From assembly GCA_030654175.1 (NCBI GenBank), contig JAURXZ010000035.1:62001-126000 (forward strand): 64,000 nt of DNA, written 5' to 3'. This stretch comes from Bacteroidia bacterium (GTDB lineage: Bacteria; Bacteroidota; Bacteroidia; 2-12-FULL-35-15). The translations under genes were made by a program, and so were the position numbers. Below the pieces are notes generated by a model. It saw only the letters and a program-made list of their open reading frames with translations, was not told the DNA's origin and ran no database searches. Shown in pieces: positions 1-8,362 of the stretch. Positions within the stretch are counted from its first letter, which is position 1. Every line of letters starts with the position of its first letter.

Positions 1-1
1 T

Positions 2-856
2 ATCAATGGTAATACAACAGGGCAGTTTCGTCCAAATGAATTTGCAATTGATGTAGCTTATGCAACCAAATTAGGTAAAAACTTTTCGGCAGGTGGGGCT
101 GCACGTTATATCAATTCAAATTTAACAGGTGGCACCTTTGTAGATGGTTCTGCAACACGCCCTGGGCGTTCTTTTGCTGTGGATATTTCCGGCTTGTATA
201 AAGTGGATAAAATTAAGCTTGGCGATAAAAAAGCGATTGCAGCAGTAGGTTTGAATATTTCGAATATTGGAGCTAAAATGTCGTATTCCGATAGAGGCGG
301 GAAAAATAATTCTGATTTCATTCCAATCAATATGCGTTTAGGAGGTTCCCTATCTATCAATATTGATGATTTTAACAGTATAGTTTTTGTTGCTGATGTT
401 AATAAATTATTGGTACCAACCCCTCCAATCTATAAACAAAAAATAAATTCAATCACAGGAAAACCCGATGGTGTAGAGTACGATGCAAATGGTGATCCCA
501 TCATCCTTAAAGGCAAAGATCCAAGAAGAGGGGTTGCAGAAGGTATTTTAGGATCCTTTAGCGATGCACCTGGTGGAGGCAAAGAAGAGTTAAGAGAACT
601 TAATTATTCAGCAGGAATGGAGTATTGGTATAATAAATTATTCGCCATCCGTTTAGGATATTTTTATGAGCATCCTACAAAAGGAAACCGTCAATATTTT
701 ACATTGGGGGCAGGAGTTAAATACAATGTGTTCGGTTTGGATTTTGCTTACCTTATTCCAACGCAACAGCGAAACCCACTTGAGAACACCTTAAGATTTT
801 CACTTACTTTTGATTTTGATGCATTTAAAGCTCAAAATGATGCACCTGCGGAATAA
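2..856 (+). CDS. porV: PorV, T9SS outer-membrane protein (5' truncated)
   Basis: The frame is open from base 2, so the N-terminus lies outside the window; 284 residues are visible. PorV (LptO) is an outer-membrane beta-barrel of the FadL type that shuttles type IX secretion substrates from the translocon to the cell-surface attachment complex. The visible part shows alternating strand pattern, the family-typical stretch with NISNIGAKMSYSD, an FIPINMRLGGS segment, and the terminal strand pattern ending in LTFDFDAF followed by a short hydrophilic tail. The in-frame ATG/GTG near base 179 is internal, since the upstream frame reads through with matching barrel sequence. The many T9SS sorting-domain proteins in the window agree with this call. 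PorQ or another PorV-like paralogue is the main alternative. Confidence 0.88.
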   Translation: MNGNTTGQFRPNEFAIDVAYATKLGKNFSAGGAARYINSNLTGGTFVDGSATRPGRSFAVDISGLYKVDKIKLGDKKAIAAVGLNISNIGAKMSYSDRGGKNNSDFIPINMRLGGSLSINIDDFNSIVFVADVNKLLVPTPPIYKQKINSITGKPDGVEYDANGDPIILKGKDPRRGVAEGILGSFSDAPGGGKEELRELNYSAGMEYWYNKLFAIRLGYFYEHPTKGNRQYFTLGAGVKYNVFGLDFAYLIPTQQRNPLENTLRFSLTFDFDAFKAQNDAPAE

Positions 857-986
857 AGTTTAAAGTTGGAAAGTATAAAGTTGGAAAGTTCAAAGTTTAA
901 AGTTGATATATTCTATTTTAAAATTTCATGCGTAATCTGGAATCTTAACTTTCTAACTTTAAATTTTTAAACACTAAAACTAGATT
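857..986. repeat. AAAGTT-type inverted repeat between porV and ispF
   Basis: The spacer begins with several degenerate copies of AAAGTT(T/G/C) spaced 6-7 bases apart. It ends with the complementary pattern TTAACTTTCTAACTTTAAA near 946-963. The two arms can pair around a roughly 40-base loop that contains TCTGGAATC. Similar arm pairs lie after ispF (1459-1562) and between rpsF and dnaX (17668-17795). It may act as a terminator or mRNA-stabilising hairpin; function is inferred. Confidence 0.55.
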
Positions 987-1478
987 ATGAAAATACGCGT
1001 TGGATTCGGTTTTGATGTTCACCAGTTACAAGAAGGAAAAGAATTTTGGCTTGGGGGCATTAAAATTGCAAATGCAAAAAAAGGTGCGGTTGGCCATTCT
1101 GATGCAGACGTTCTGATCCATGCTATTTGTGATGCTTTACTTGGCGCTGCAGGAAAGCGTGATATCGGATTTAATTTTCCTGACACCTCATCAGAATTCA
1201 AAGGAATAGACAGTAAAATATTACTTGCCCGAGTAATGGACCTGTTGAAAAAAGAAAACTATACCATTGGAAATATTGACTGCACACTGGTTTTAGAAAA
1301 CCCCAAAATAAATCCACACATTGATACGATGAAATTAACGCTTGCACCAATTATGGATATAGAAGTGAGCGATCTGGGTATTAAGGCCACCACCAACGAA
1401 AAAATGGGGTTTATAGGCAGAGAGGAAGGCGTTTGTGCTTATGCTGTTGCATTAATAAGTTCAAAAGTTCAAAGTTGA
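987..1478 (+). CDS. ispF: 2-C-methyl-D-erythritol 2,4-cyclodiphosphate synthase IspF
   Basis: IspF converts 4-diphosphocytidyl-2-C-methyl-D-erythritol 2-phosphate into the cyclic diphosphate with loss of CMP, the fifth step of the cytosolic MEP route to isoprenoids. At 163 residues it has the normal family length. Visible signatures are FDVH (metal ligands D10 and H12), GHSDADVLIH (H45 is the third zinc ligand), RDIGFNFPD around 58-66, and the CDP-binding ATTNEKMGFIGREEG around 134-148. FNFPD replaces the commoner FHFPD. The last residues (SSKVQS) are encoded by an intergenic AAAGTT-type repeat that runs into the gene, so the C-terminus looks repeat-derived. It lies 130 bases after porV on the same strand and is possibly cotranscribed. 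Confidence 0.97.
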   Translation: MKIRVGFGFDVHQLQEGKEFWLGGIKIANAKKGAVGHSDADVLIHAICDALLGAAGKRDIGFNFPDTSSEFKGIDSKILLARVMDLLKKENYTIGNIDCTLVLENPKINPHIDTMKLTLAPIMDIEVSDLGIKATTNEKMGFIGREEGVCAYAVALISSKVQS

Positions 1479-1562
1479 AAGTTCAAAAGTTGAAAAATAA
1501 AAATTTAAATTTCTTCTTTTGAATTTTAATTAATTCTCTATTTCTTTAACTTTTGAATCTTA
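1459..1562. repeat. AAAGTT-type inverted repeat overlapping the ispF 3' end
   Basis: The left arm AAGTTCAAAAGTTGAAA-like sequence starts inside the ispF coding region and the right arm (TTTAACTTTTGAATCTT) lies near 1547-1563. The arms pair with few mismatches around an AT-rich loop. The element sits between ispF and the convergent DUF2490 gene and could terminate both. It is the second member of the family seen at 857-986 and 17668-17795. Confidence 0.5.
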
Positions 1563-1583
1563 AATTTATCTCTTTTAACTTAT

Positions 1584-2336
1584 CTACAAAGTGAGTGTAT
1601 ATTCCAGTCCAACAATGTATATATTCTCCGGGGCAGAAACATTAAATTCATTTTGAATTAAGTAGTAAAATCCAAACGTATCCCTATCATTTTTTTTATA
1701 ATCTAAACCAACAATATAACGCTGGCGGTGTAATGTCTTGTCGGATTCAACATTTCTCGGGTCATTGATCTGATACCGAAACTCAGCAGCAATGTATGGT
1801 CTAATAGGTTTATCTATATCATATTTCAATTCAAACTTGTTTCTTGAATACCATTCAGGTACACTTCCATCAGCACTGGAATAAATATTTCTTACTTCGG
1901 ACTGAAGGCGATGACGGTATGATAAAGAAAACTGCCCTGCCTTTTTTTTAACTGTAATATCTAACATTAAACGATGACGATAACTAAAAGTATTATCCAG
2001 TAAAAACTTATCGATCATGCGATACGCCAATGAAATTTTCAGAAATTTAAGTGGGCGGACAGCCACACCTAAGTCGGTGTAAAATAAATTAAGTCGCGAA
2101 AAATTTTCTCTCAACCGACATTCTTCTGTTAAGAAAACAGAAACATTTTTTTTAAGGTCTTTTTGAATATTGAATGTTGTCCATAAACCTGCATCATTGG
2201 TTGATTGGGCAAAAGCAGAACCTCCCCTCCCCCCATTCCCAAGGGCGAAGGAGAATAAAAGAAGAAAAAAGCCTACCCTGCCCGCCCTAAATTGGTGCAG
2301 ATGAGAGTTCTTTAATTTATCTTTTATGTTTTCCAT
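1584..2336 (-). CDS. DUF2490 outer-membrane beta-barrel protein
   Basis: This 250-residue protein matches the DUF2490 pattern: after residue 50 it reads LWTTFNIQKDLKKNVSVFL, then RLRENFSRLNLFYTDLG, alternating amphipathic strands, and a final strand ending in an aromatic-rich IYIVGLEYTLTL. It is expected to be an outer-membrane barrel of unknown transport role. The N-terminus is odd. A charged lead (to about residue 20) precedes a hydrophobic stretch that is interrupted by GNGGRGGS before AFAQ, where signal peptidase would cut. The DNA coding for this part resembles a GC-rich intergenic repeat, so the signal peptide may have been altered by repeat insertion. It lies last in a leftward run after the DUF4956 and VTC genes and may share their transcript. 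Confidence 0.75.
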   Translation of the reverse strand: MENIKDKLKNSHLHQFRAGRVGFFLLLFSFALGNGGRGGSAFAQSTNDAGLWTTFNIQKDLKKNVSVFLTEECRLRENFSRLNLFYTDLGVAVRPLKFLKISLAYRMIDKFLLDNTFSYRHRLMLDITVKKKAGQFSLSYRHRLQSEVRNIYSSADGSVPEWYSRNKFELKYDIDKPIRPYIAAEFRYQINDPRNVESDKTLHRQRYIVGLDYKKNDRDTFGFYYLIQNEFNVSAPENIYIVGLEYTLTL

Positions 2337-2385
2337 TTTTTTCTATTTAAATGTTTTTATTTTTCACTTCTTTAATATCCAACAT

Positions 2386-2415
2386 ACCCCCCTCTCGCCT
2401 TTTAGGGAGAGGGGT
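2386..2415. repeat. GC-rich hairpin between DUF4956 and DUF2490 genes
   Basis: A C-rich arm (ACCCCCCTCTC, 2386-2396) and a G-rich arm (GAGAGGGGT, 2407-2415) pair around a short loop containing GCCTTTTAGG. It stands out in very AT-rich surroundings and resembles the palindromic intergenic repeats common in Bacteroidota. It may attenuate transcription before the DUF2490 gene. Confidence 0.5.
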
Positions 2416-2431
2416 AAGGAGAAGATTTTTT

Positions 2432-3058
2432 TTATTTCGTTTCGTTATAATAAATTCTAATTACAGCAGTATCTTTTAAAAAATCAACTTTACCAATTGC
2501 AAGACGGTTGATCTTAATTCCCATTCGTTTTTCCAAATCTGCTTGTAATTCCTCTCTAAATTCGGGTTGAATCATTTCGATGTTCTCGTATTGTATCGTT
2601 TTTGATACTTCTTTTTTCATAAGAAGACTACTTTCAAGCAAATAAGTAAAGAGAATAATGATCAGATTAATAAATAATAATTCGAACCAGGTTCCTTTAC
2701 TTAAGGCCGTAATTAAGCCCATGGCAATAACCAAAAACAGGTAGGTCATATCTTTTGTAGAAATACCTTCTGTGCGGTAACGAAGCATGGAAAAAACAGC
2801 GAACAAACCAAATGCAGCTCCCATGCTCATATCCGATTTATTGAGGATGAAGGTGATGAGAAAAATAATCAGGTTAAAGATAAAAAAGGTGAAAAAGTTT
2901 TCGCTGCTTTTATATCTTCGAAAATAAATAAACCGAATGAGTAAGAATACGGATGCAAAATTGATCCCTAAACGAATAAAAAATTTCGGACCTAATTTAT
3001 CAAATAATTCAAATCCTGAATTAATGACTTCTTCGTTAACATCTTGTAATAGTATCAT
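2432..3058 (-). CDS. DUF4956 domain membrane protein
   Basis: The 208-residue product has about five membrane segments (roughly residues 29-46, 56-73, 77-92, 103-118 and 124-142), followed by a cytosolic tail of about 65 residues with an alpha/beta pattern ending in AVIRIYYNET. The central GAAFGLFAVFSMLRYRTEGISTKDMTYLF block (97-117) is the hallmark of DUF4956. The family is often adjacent to VTC-domain genes, as here, where it overlaps the upstream VTC gene by four bases (ATGA), indicating translational coupling. A joint role in polyphosphate or surface polymer handling is inferred from that pairing; the biochemical function is not established from sequence. Confidence 0.85.
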   Translation of the reverse strand: MILLQDVNEEVINSGFELFDKLGPKFFIRLGINFASVFLLIRFIYFRRYKSSENFFTFFIFNLIIFLITFILNKSDMSMGAAFGLFAVFSMLRYRTEGISTKDMTYLFLVIAMGLITALSKGTWFELLFINLIIILFTYLLESSLLMKKEVSKTIQYENIEMIQPEFREELQADLEKRMGIKINRLAIGKVDFLKDTAVIRIYYNETK

Positions 3059-3816
3059 AATAAGAATTTAGTGTTAATTATTTTTTTTAGTAAATTTAAA
3101 TTGGGCTTAAAATTATTGTGCTTTATTTTGTCAAACAAGCTTATTACTCCATAACAATATTTACTGATAGAGCCTTCGCGAACATGATATTTTTTCATTA
3201 ATTTGATAAATGCAGAACTCACCGCTTTGTCCTGTTTTACTTCTGCAATTACTAAATTGTGAATGGTTTTGCTCTGCTCATCATTTTTAAAAGTTAACTC
3301 TATATCAATTGTCACACGTTCCGGTGAAAATTTATTTACAAATGTAATTCTGGAATAATTAACCCAAATTTTGGCTTCTAAATTTGAAGATTCAAGAGGT
3401 GTTTTATCATTTAACAATAACTCAGCTGCATCCTTAATTGAACCATCTATCCCCTTCTGCTTAACACGACTTTTTATAGTTCTACCTTTGTTGTTTTTAA
3501 ATTTCACTTCAAAAAAGTGAAGGTTCGATTCAACATATTTTCTGAATCTGATTTTAAATCTGCTTGGTTTCCTTCGGTGATGACAATGGTAGAGATCGAA
3601 ATTCTTCGTGTCGAAATAAAGAGACTCATAACGGCTAATTCTATTACCTTCCACCGCCAATATACGGTAATCATTTTTTAACTGTTCCAGGAATGACGGT
3701 AATTGTTGAAATGTAAAAACATATTTTGTATCTGTTCTGTCCATCAACTTTACACTATCCATTTCCTTTAAAGTAATGGGAGAAAATTCTGCTAATATTG
3801 AATTAAGATTTTCCAA
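3055..3816 (-). CDS. VTC domain protein (polyphosphate polymerase-like)
   Basis: This 253-residue cytosolic protein belongs to the triphosphate tunnel metalloenzyme fold represented by the VTC domain. The strands carry alternating basic and acidic residues typical of the tunnel: MDRTDTKYVF (26-35), YESLYFDT, RKPSRFKIRFRKY, FFEVKFKNNKGRTIKSR, VTIDIELTF and LVIAEVKQD. In yeast VTC complexes this fold makes polyphosphate from nucleoside triphosphate. In bacteria it is typically coupled to DUF4956, whose gene overlaps its 3' end by four bases. Whether this copy is a polymerase or a triphosphatase cannot be told here. No signal peptide is present. Confidence 0.85.
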   Translation of the reverse strand: MENLNSILAEFSPITLKEMDSVKLMDRTDTKYVFTFQQLPSFLEQLKNDYRILAVEGNRISRYESLYFDTKNFDLYHCHHRRKPSRFKIRFRKYVESNLHFFEVKFKNNKGRTIKSRVKQKGIDGSIKDAAELLLNDKTPLESSNLEAKIWVNYSRITFVNKFSPERVTIDIELTFKNDEQSKTIHNLVIAEVKQDKAVSSAFIKLMKKYHVREGSISKYCYGVISLFDKIKHNNFKPNLNLLKKIINTKFLL

Positions 3817-3818
3817 TT

Positions 3819-4388
3819 TTAATATTCGTAAGTGTATTTTTTTGTTGAGATAATATTGCCGCTTGCATCAGATGTTTTCTTCTCAACTTTAAGGCTATTC
3901 TTATCATAAGTGTAGATTGACTTCTTTGAAACTTTCCCTTTGTCATCAGTGGTTTGCTCCACTATTTTATCACCTTTGGGGTTATAGAGATATACTGTTT
4001 TTTCAATTAATTTGTCTTTGTTATCAAAAATGCTTTCTGCAGTTTTGTCTTTGTTTACATTATATTCAGTAATGGTTTTCTTTTTAAAATTTCCTTTCTC
4101 ATCATAAACAATCTCCTCTATCGGATCCTCGTTCTTGTTGAATTTTCTTAATTCTTTTTTCTTAAAAGACCCGTCCTTATTATATTCAACATCTTCAACC
4201 ACAAGACCTGAATTATCGTATTTCTGGTAAGAATCAGTTCGGCTTTTTTCTTTACCATCAGCTAAATCAAAAACAGTAACTGTTGATGATTTTATCTTAA
4301 ACTTTTTAATTGTTTTTTTACTTTGAGCCAAACCGGAAAAATTAAAACAAATCATCAAAAAAATGAATGTTATTGCTTTTGTTATCAT
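3819..4388 (-). CDS. Secreted protein with YD-type repeats, function unknown
   Basis: The start is placed at 4388 because the protein then opens with a clean signal peptide (MITKAITFIFLMICFNFSGLAQ); a longer frame to 4466 adds a poorly conserved-looking lead. The mature 167-residue part consists of five or six repeats of about 25 residues of the type (Y/F)DxxGxxxKKTxxxYN, which resemble the YD/MORN-like repeats of Rhs or YwqK-type proteins. It is lysine-rich and has no catalytic motif. It ends two bases from the VTC gene, which is downstream in the same direction, so it may be the first gene of that transcript. I cannot assign a function. Confidence 0.65.
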   Translation of the reverse strand: MITKAITFIFLMICFNFSGLAQSKKTIKKFKIKSSTVTVFDLADGKEKSRTDSYQKYDNSGLVVEDVEYNKDGSFKKKELRKFNKNEDPIEEIVYDEKGNFKKKTITEYNVNKDKTAESIFDNKDKLIEKTVYLYNPKGDKIVEQTTDDKGKVSKKSIYTYDKNSLKVEKKTSDASGNIISTKKYTYEY

Positions 4389-4523
4389 ATTGTTTAATTC
4401 TTTACTATTATTAAAATGAATTATCAAAAAAAACAGGGCCATACAATATACTGTCCATACACCCAAGGGGGGCTATGTTCTAAAATTGCTTATTGCAAAA
4501 TTGTTTGATTGTTTTATTGCCTG

Positions 4524-4931
4524 TTAAATGTTAACAGTAATTCGCCCTATATCAACTGTTTGTTTTTTCTTGGTAATTTCAACGTCAACAGAAACAGCAA
4601 CTTTGCCATTAGGATTTGTTGAAGTTGATGTTTTTGAATAAACATATACTTTATATGATCCGGGACGAAGGTATCTGAATTCAAAATTCCCCTCAGGGGT
4701 TGTAGAAATTTTATCACCATAACTTGTTTCGTTTCCATAAATAATAAAAACATCAACGTTTGCTGCAGGCCCTTCACCAGTTAAAATTGTAAATGTACTA
4801 TTCCAATTTTCTCCCCAAACATTTCCTTTAATGGATGAGTTGCCTCCTTCACCAGCAGGCTTTTTACATGAAATTATGGTAAAGGTCAGGGCTATTGCAA
4901 GAATTGTTAATAATTGTTTCATGGTCTGCAT
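4524..4931 (-). CDS. Lipoprotein with carboxypeptidase-regulatory-like domain
   Basis: This 135-residue protein has a lipoprotein signal (MKQLLTILAIALTFTIISC, with cysteine near residue 22 as the lipid site). One Ig-like domain follows: SIKGNVWGENWN, DVFIIYGNE, GNFEFRYLRPGSYKVYVYS and VDVEITKKKQTVDIGRITV. This is the CarboxypepD_reg-like or CNA-B-like beta-sandwich that is common in Bacteroidota surface lipoproteins. No catalytic residues are visible. It lies upstream of the YD-repeat gene in the same direction with a 135-base gap. Confidence 0.7.
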   Translation of the reverse strand: MQTMKQLLTILAIALTFTIISCKKPAGEGGNSSIKGNVWGENWNSTFTILTGEGPAANVDVFIIYGNETSYGDKISTTPEGNFEFRYLRPGSYKVYVYSKTSTSTNPNGKVAVSVDVEITKKKQTVDIGRITVNI

Positions 4932-4994
4932 TTTACTTATTATGTTAATTTAATGTTAAAAAAAATATTTGTTATTGTTAATACAAGGTAAGGA

Positions 4995-7919
4995 TTAATC
5001 GGCAATAATAAAATTCCCACTGCCCAATATTTTTGTTTTATCAATAGCCTGGAAGAAATAAAGTCCATTAGGTAAATTATTCTTTGTTATAATTGTTTGA
5101 TTTGTATTTTCTATATTTTGAGAAATAACTTTTTCTCCCAAAACATCATAAACATCCAAGGTCCATCCCGGGAGGGTGTGTTCCATAGCAATACTTATAA
5201 TAGCCTGAGAGCTGAATGGGTTAGGATATACCACTACTTTTGGCTGATCCTTTAATTTTTCCTCAATACCAACCGGAAAGCTATATTTAATAGTAACAAT
5301 ATCTTTTTGTCCTATAGCGGAAAAACTACTCCCTGTTACATAAACATTTCCCGCATTATCAATCACCATCGCATTTGCCCCATCCGTCCCGTTATCTATA
5401 CCATTGTATATTGAAGATGATTGCAGGTTTCCTGCATTGTCATATTTTATTGTTGCGCAATCCTTTTTCGGAAATGTTGATGTACCATTTTCAGATTGGC
5501 CGGTTACAAAAATATTGCCTAAACCATCCAAGGCTATTGCAACGGCTATATCATCTGTATTGGCTTGGCCATTATATATTTTCGCCCATTGCTGCACTCC
5601 GGTGGGACTGTATTTTATAGTTACATAATCATAATTTTTTTCCAAGGTAGAAATGGTGCTGTCACTTTCTCCTGCAACATATACATTTCCCACACCATCA
5701 ATGGCTATAGCGTAAGCCCGGTCATTTTTATTTCCGGTTCCGTTAAATGTCTGTGCCCAGGTTTGTGTTAATGAAGAATTATATTTTAAGGTTATGCAAT
5801 CGTCAAATAAATTTGTTGCAACAGTTTGTCCGGTTAAATAAATATTAGAATTTGCATCAATTGCAATTGCATTGGGGCTATCATCACCATACCCCCCACT
5901 ATAGGTGGCACTATTTTGCTGAACACCGGTAGAGTTGTATTTTAAAGTTACCAAATCATAATCTGTTCCGTTAAAACTTTTGCCGGTAACAAAAACATTT
6001 CCAATTGCATCAACAACCATTGCGGAGGCACGATCTACACCATTTGCTGTGCCGTTAAAAGAACTTGCCCATAATTGCACTCCGGCTGAACTATATTTTA
6101 TGGTCACATAATTATCATTAGATGCAAGGGATGGATCGCTGTCGCTATAGCCTGATATATAAACGTTTCCTGCACCATCCACAAAAAGGGCGTTTGCTTT
6201 ATCTGTTCCATTTCCTAAGCCATTATACAACTTTGTCCAAAGAGTATCACCGATAGAATTATACTTAATTGTAATATAATCATAACCAGATGCAGTGTTT
6301 TTTGAATATCCTGTTATGTAAACAGCTCCCGATGCGTCCACTGCTATTGCCGTTGCTTGATCCGTTTTGCCAGCGCTTCCATCAAATTTCCTTACCCAAG
6401 TGGTATCCCCAATAGCGTTTATTTTCATAACACAGATGTCGCGATCCGTACCATTTCCAAAAGTATATCCGGCAACATAAACATTTCCGGAAGCATCAGC
6501 AGCAATAGCGCTACCATTGTCGGAGTTATCACCAATAGCATTATAGTTTTTAATCCATTGCTGAGTTCCGGCTGCGTTATATTTTATAGTTGTAGCGTTT
6601 TTTTGAGAACTATTCTCAACACTACCTCCGGTAATAACACTATTCCCTAATCCATCAACTGCAATGGCATTTGCACCATCACTCAAATTTGCTGCGCCAT
6701 TATATATTTTCACCCATTGTTGTACCCCGGCAGAATTGTATTGAACGGTTGCATAATCATTATTTGTAATGACGCTTGCATCATTATCTGATTTCCCTGT
6801 TACATACACATTCCCATTTACATCAACTGTTACATCACTTGGAATATCATTGTTATTGCCAATTCCATTGTAATTTTTTGCCCAGAGTTGGTTTCCGGTC
6901 ATATCATATTTTATAGTAAGGTAATCGTAATTTATACTGCTGGGTGTTACTATAACGGCACTCTGGCCTGTAACATAAACGTTTCCGTTTGAATCATAGG
7001 TTAATGCAACAGGTCTGTCATGTCCAGCTGCTGCACCTGCATAAGTTGCAGTCCATAGAATTGAACCACTTGAATTATATGCGATAGTATAATAATCATC
7101 GTTGGCGGTTTTGCTTCTTCCTGTTATATAGCAAGTTCCAAGAGCATCGGTTTGCATTGCAGCTGGTCGGTCATTTCCTCCGCCATTAAAAGCTTGCAGC
7201 CATGTTTGGATTCCAAGCGAATTGTATTTTATAGTTACATAATCATCATCTCCACCATTAAAACTTTTCCCCGAAACATACACATTACCATTATTGTCGA
7301 TTCCCACACCTACAGGTATGTCGCCTAAATTTCCGGTCCCATCAAACGTTTGAAACCATTGTTGAACACCATTGGAATTATACATGATCGTAACATAATC
7401 ATCATTTACACCGGCAGTATTGTCGCCATCGCTATTGCCTGTTACATAAACATTTCCTGAAGCATCAATGGCAAGAGCTACCCCTGTTTCATCCTGATTA
7501 ACAATTGAGTTGTTGTAAGTTCTTGTCCAAAGTGTATCTCCCAAACTGTTGTATTTTATTGTAATGATATCGTCTTCGGTATTACTGCGATTAATTGTTC
7601 CTACCACATAAACATTTCCTAAAGCATCCACTTTTACAGCGCTTCCTTTGTCACCGCTATTATTGCCTCCATCCAACGTTCTCACCCAAAGTGTATCACC
7701 ATTTGAATTTGTTTTAGCAGTAATAACATCTGTATTATTTCCGGTAATCATTGCCGAACCGGTAAGATAAATATTCCCCGTATTATCAAGTTCTACTGCA
7801 TTCCATTTATCAGAGAAATCACCTACCCCATTGTAGATATTTGTCCAAACAGGATTGATCTGTGAAAAAACAGAATTAGAAAGCAACACAACTGTAAGAA
7901 ATGTTAATTTATTTTTCAT
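4995..7919 (-). CDS. SBBP-repeat protein with T9SS type A sorting domain
   Basis: The 974-residue product has a signal peptide (MKNKLTFLTVVLLSNSVFSQ). About sixteen repeats of roughly 50 residues follow, with the pattern W...YNG.GN..D, AIAVDxxGNVYVTG, D(Y/F)xTIKYNSxG. These match SBBP (seven-bladed beta-propeller-related) repeats. The last 75 residues are a type A T9SS sorting domain: VVYPNPFSSQAIISI, LDVYDVLGEKV, LPNGLYFFQ and a final basic strand. The protein is therefore expected to be exported by the type IX system and anchored or released at the cell surface. The number of blades suggests two or more propellers. Ligand and role are unknown; adhesion or matrix binding is a guess. Confidence 0.9.
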   Translation of the reverse strand: MKNKLTFLTVVLLSNSVFSQINPVWTNIYNGVGDFSDKWNAVELDNTGNIYLTGSAMITGNNTDVITAKTNSNGDTLWVRTLDGGNNSGDKGSAVKVDALGNVYVVGTINRSNTEDDIITIKYNSLGDTLWTRTYNNSIVNQDETGVALAIDASGNVYVTGNSDGDNTAGVNDDYVTIMYNSNGVQQWFQTFDGTGNLGDIPVGVGIDNNGNVYVSGKSFNGGDDDYVTIKYNSLGIQTWLQAFNGGGNDRPAAMQTDALGTCYITGRSKTANDDYYTIAYNSSGSILWTATYAGAAAGHDRPVALTYDSNGNVYVTGQSAVIVTPSSINYDYLTIKYDMTGNQLWAKNYNGIGNNNDIPSDVTVDVNGNVYVTGKSDNDASVITNNDYATVQYNSAGVQQWVKIYNGAANLSDGANAIAVDGLGNSVITGGSVENSSQKNATTIKYNAAGTQQWIKNYNAIGDNSDNGSAIAADASGNVYVAGYTFGNGTDRDICVMKINAIGDTTWVRKFDGSAGKTDQATAIAVDASGAVYITGYSKNTASGYDYITIKYNSIGDTLWTKLYNGLGNGTDKANALFVDGAGNVYISGYSDSDPSLASNDNYVTIKYSSAGVQLWASSFNGTANGVDRASAMVVDAIGNVFVTGKSFNGTDYDLVTLKYNSTGVQQNSATYSGGYGDDSPNAIAIDANSNIYLTGQTVATNLFDDCITLKYNSSLTQTWAQTFNGTGNKNDRAYAIAIDGVGNVYVAGESDSTISTLEKNYDYVTIKYSPTGVQQWAKIYNGQANTDDIAVAIALDGLGNIFVTGQSENGTSTFPKKDCATIKYDNAGNLQSSSIYNGIDNGTDGANAMVIDNAGNVYVTGSSFSAIGQKDIVTIKYSFPVGIEEKLKDQPKVVVYPNPFSSQAIISIAMEHTLPGWTLDVYDVLGEKVISQNIENTNQTIITKNNLPNGLYFFQAIDKTKILGSGNFIIAD

Positions 7920-7992
7920 ACTATCAAGTTTTCAGTTCCCATAAATTTCATTAATCATAATTCTCATGATTGAATGAGTTAGGAATGGTCAT

Positions 7993-8211
7993 TTATTTTT
8001 CTTTATTAATTTTTTGTATCTCGTTTTGAGCGGCAATTATTATTTCGATTAACTGGTCTTTCAGTTTATCTCCAATATATTTTCTATTTTTTGTAATATT
8101 CAATTGCAGTTTATCTATCAGATGCTCGCAGTATTCCAATCTGCTTTGTTTAGGGAGTTTACATATTGTATCATCGTAAACAGAATCTATTTGGTGTAAT
8201 TCCTTTTTCAT
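7993..8211 (-). CDS. Small hypothetical protein, helical
   Basis: I start this at 8211 (MKKELHQID), dropping four residues (MFIF) of a possible longer form that begins at 8223. The 72-residue product is charged and predicted helical (KQSRLEYCEHLIDKLQLNI, KDQLIEIIIAAQNEIQKINKEK) without signal peptide or membrane segment. Codon use is AT-rich like its neighbours. It stands alone between the SBBP protein gene and the sigma/anti-sigma operon. I do not recognise the family, and it could be spurious. Confidence 0.45.
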   Translation of the reverse strand: MKKELHQIDSVYDDTICKLPKQSRLEYCEHLIDKLQLNITKNRKYIGDKLKDQLIEIIIAAQNEIQKINKEK

Positions 8212-8362
8212 AAATATAAACAAAATATTTTAATATCCAAATTCAAAAAAACTAATCACAGATCATATAATATAAACAGCAAAAACCTCTTCTGATCTCA
8301 AGCAATACTTATAAGACGAATAATAAGTTAAAATGGTTGGAATGAAAAATAAAAAAATTTAA

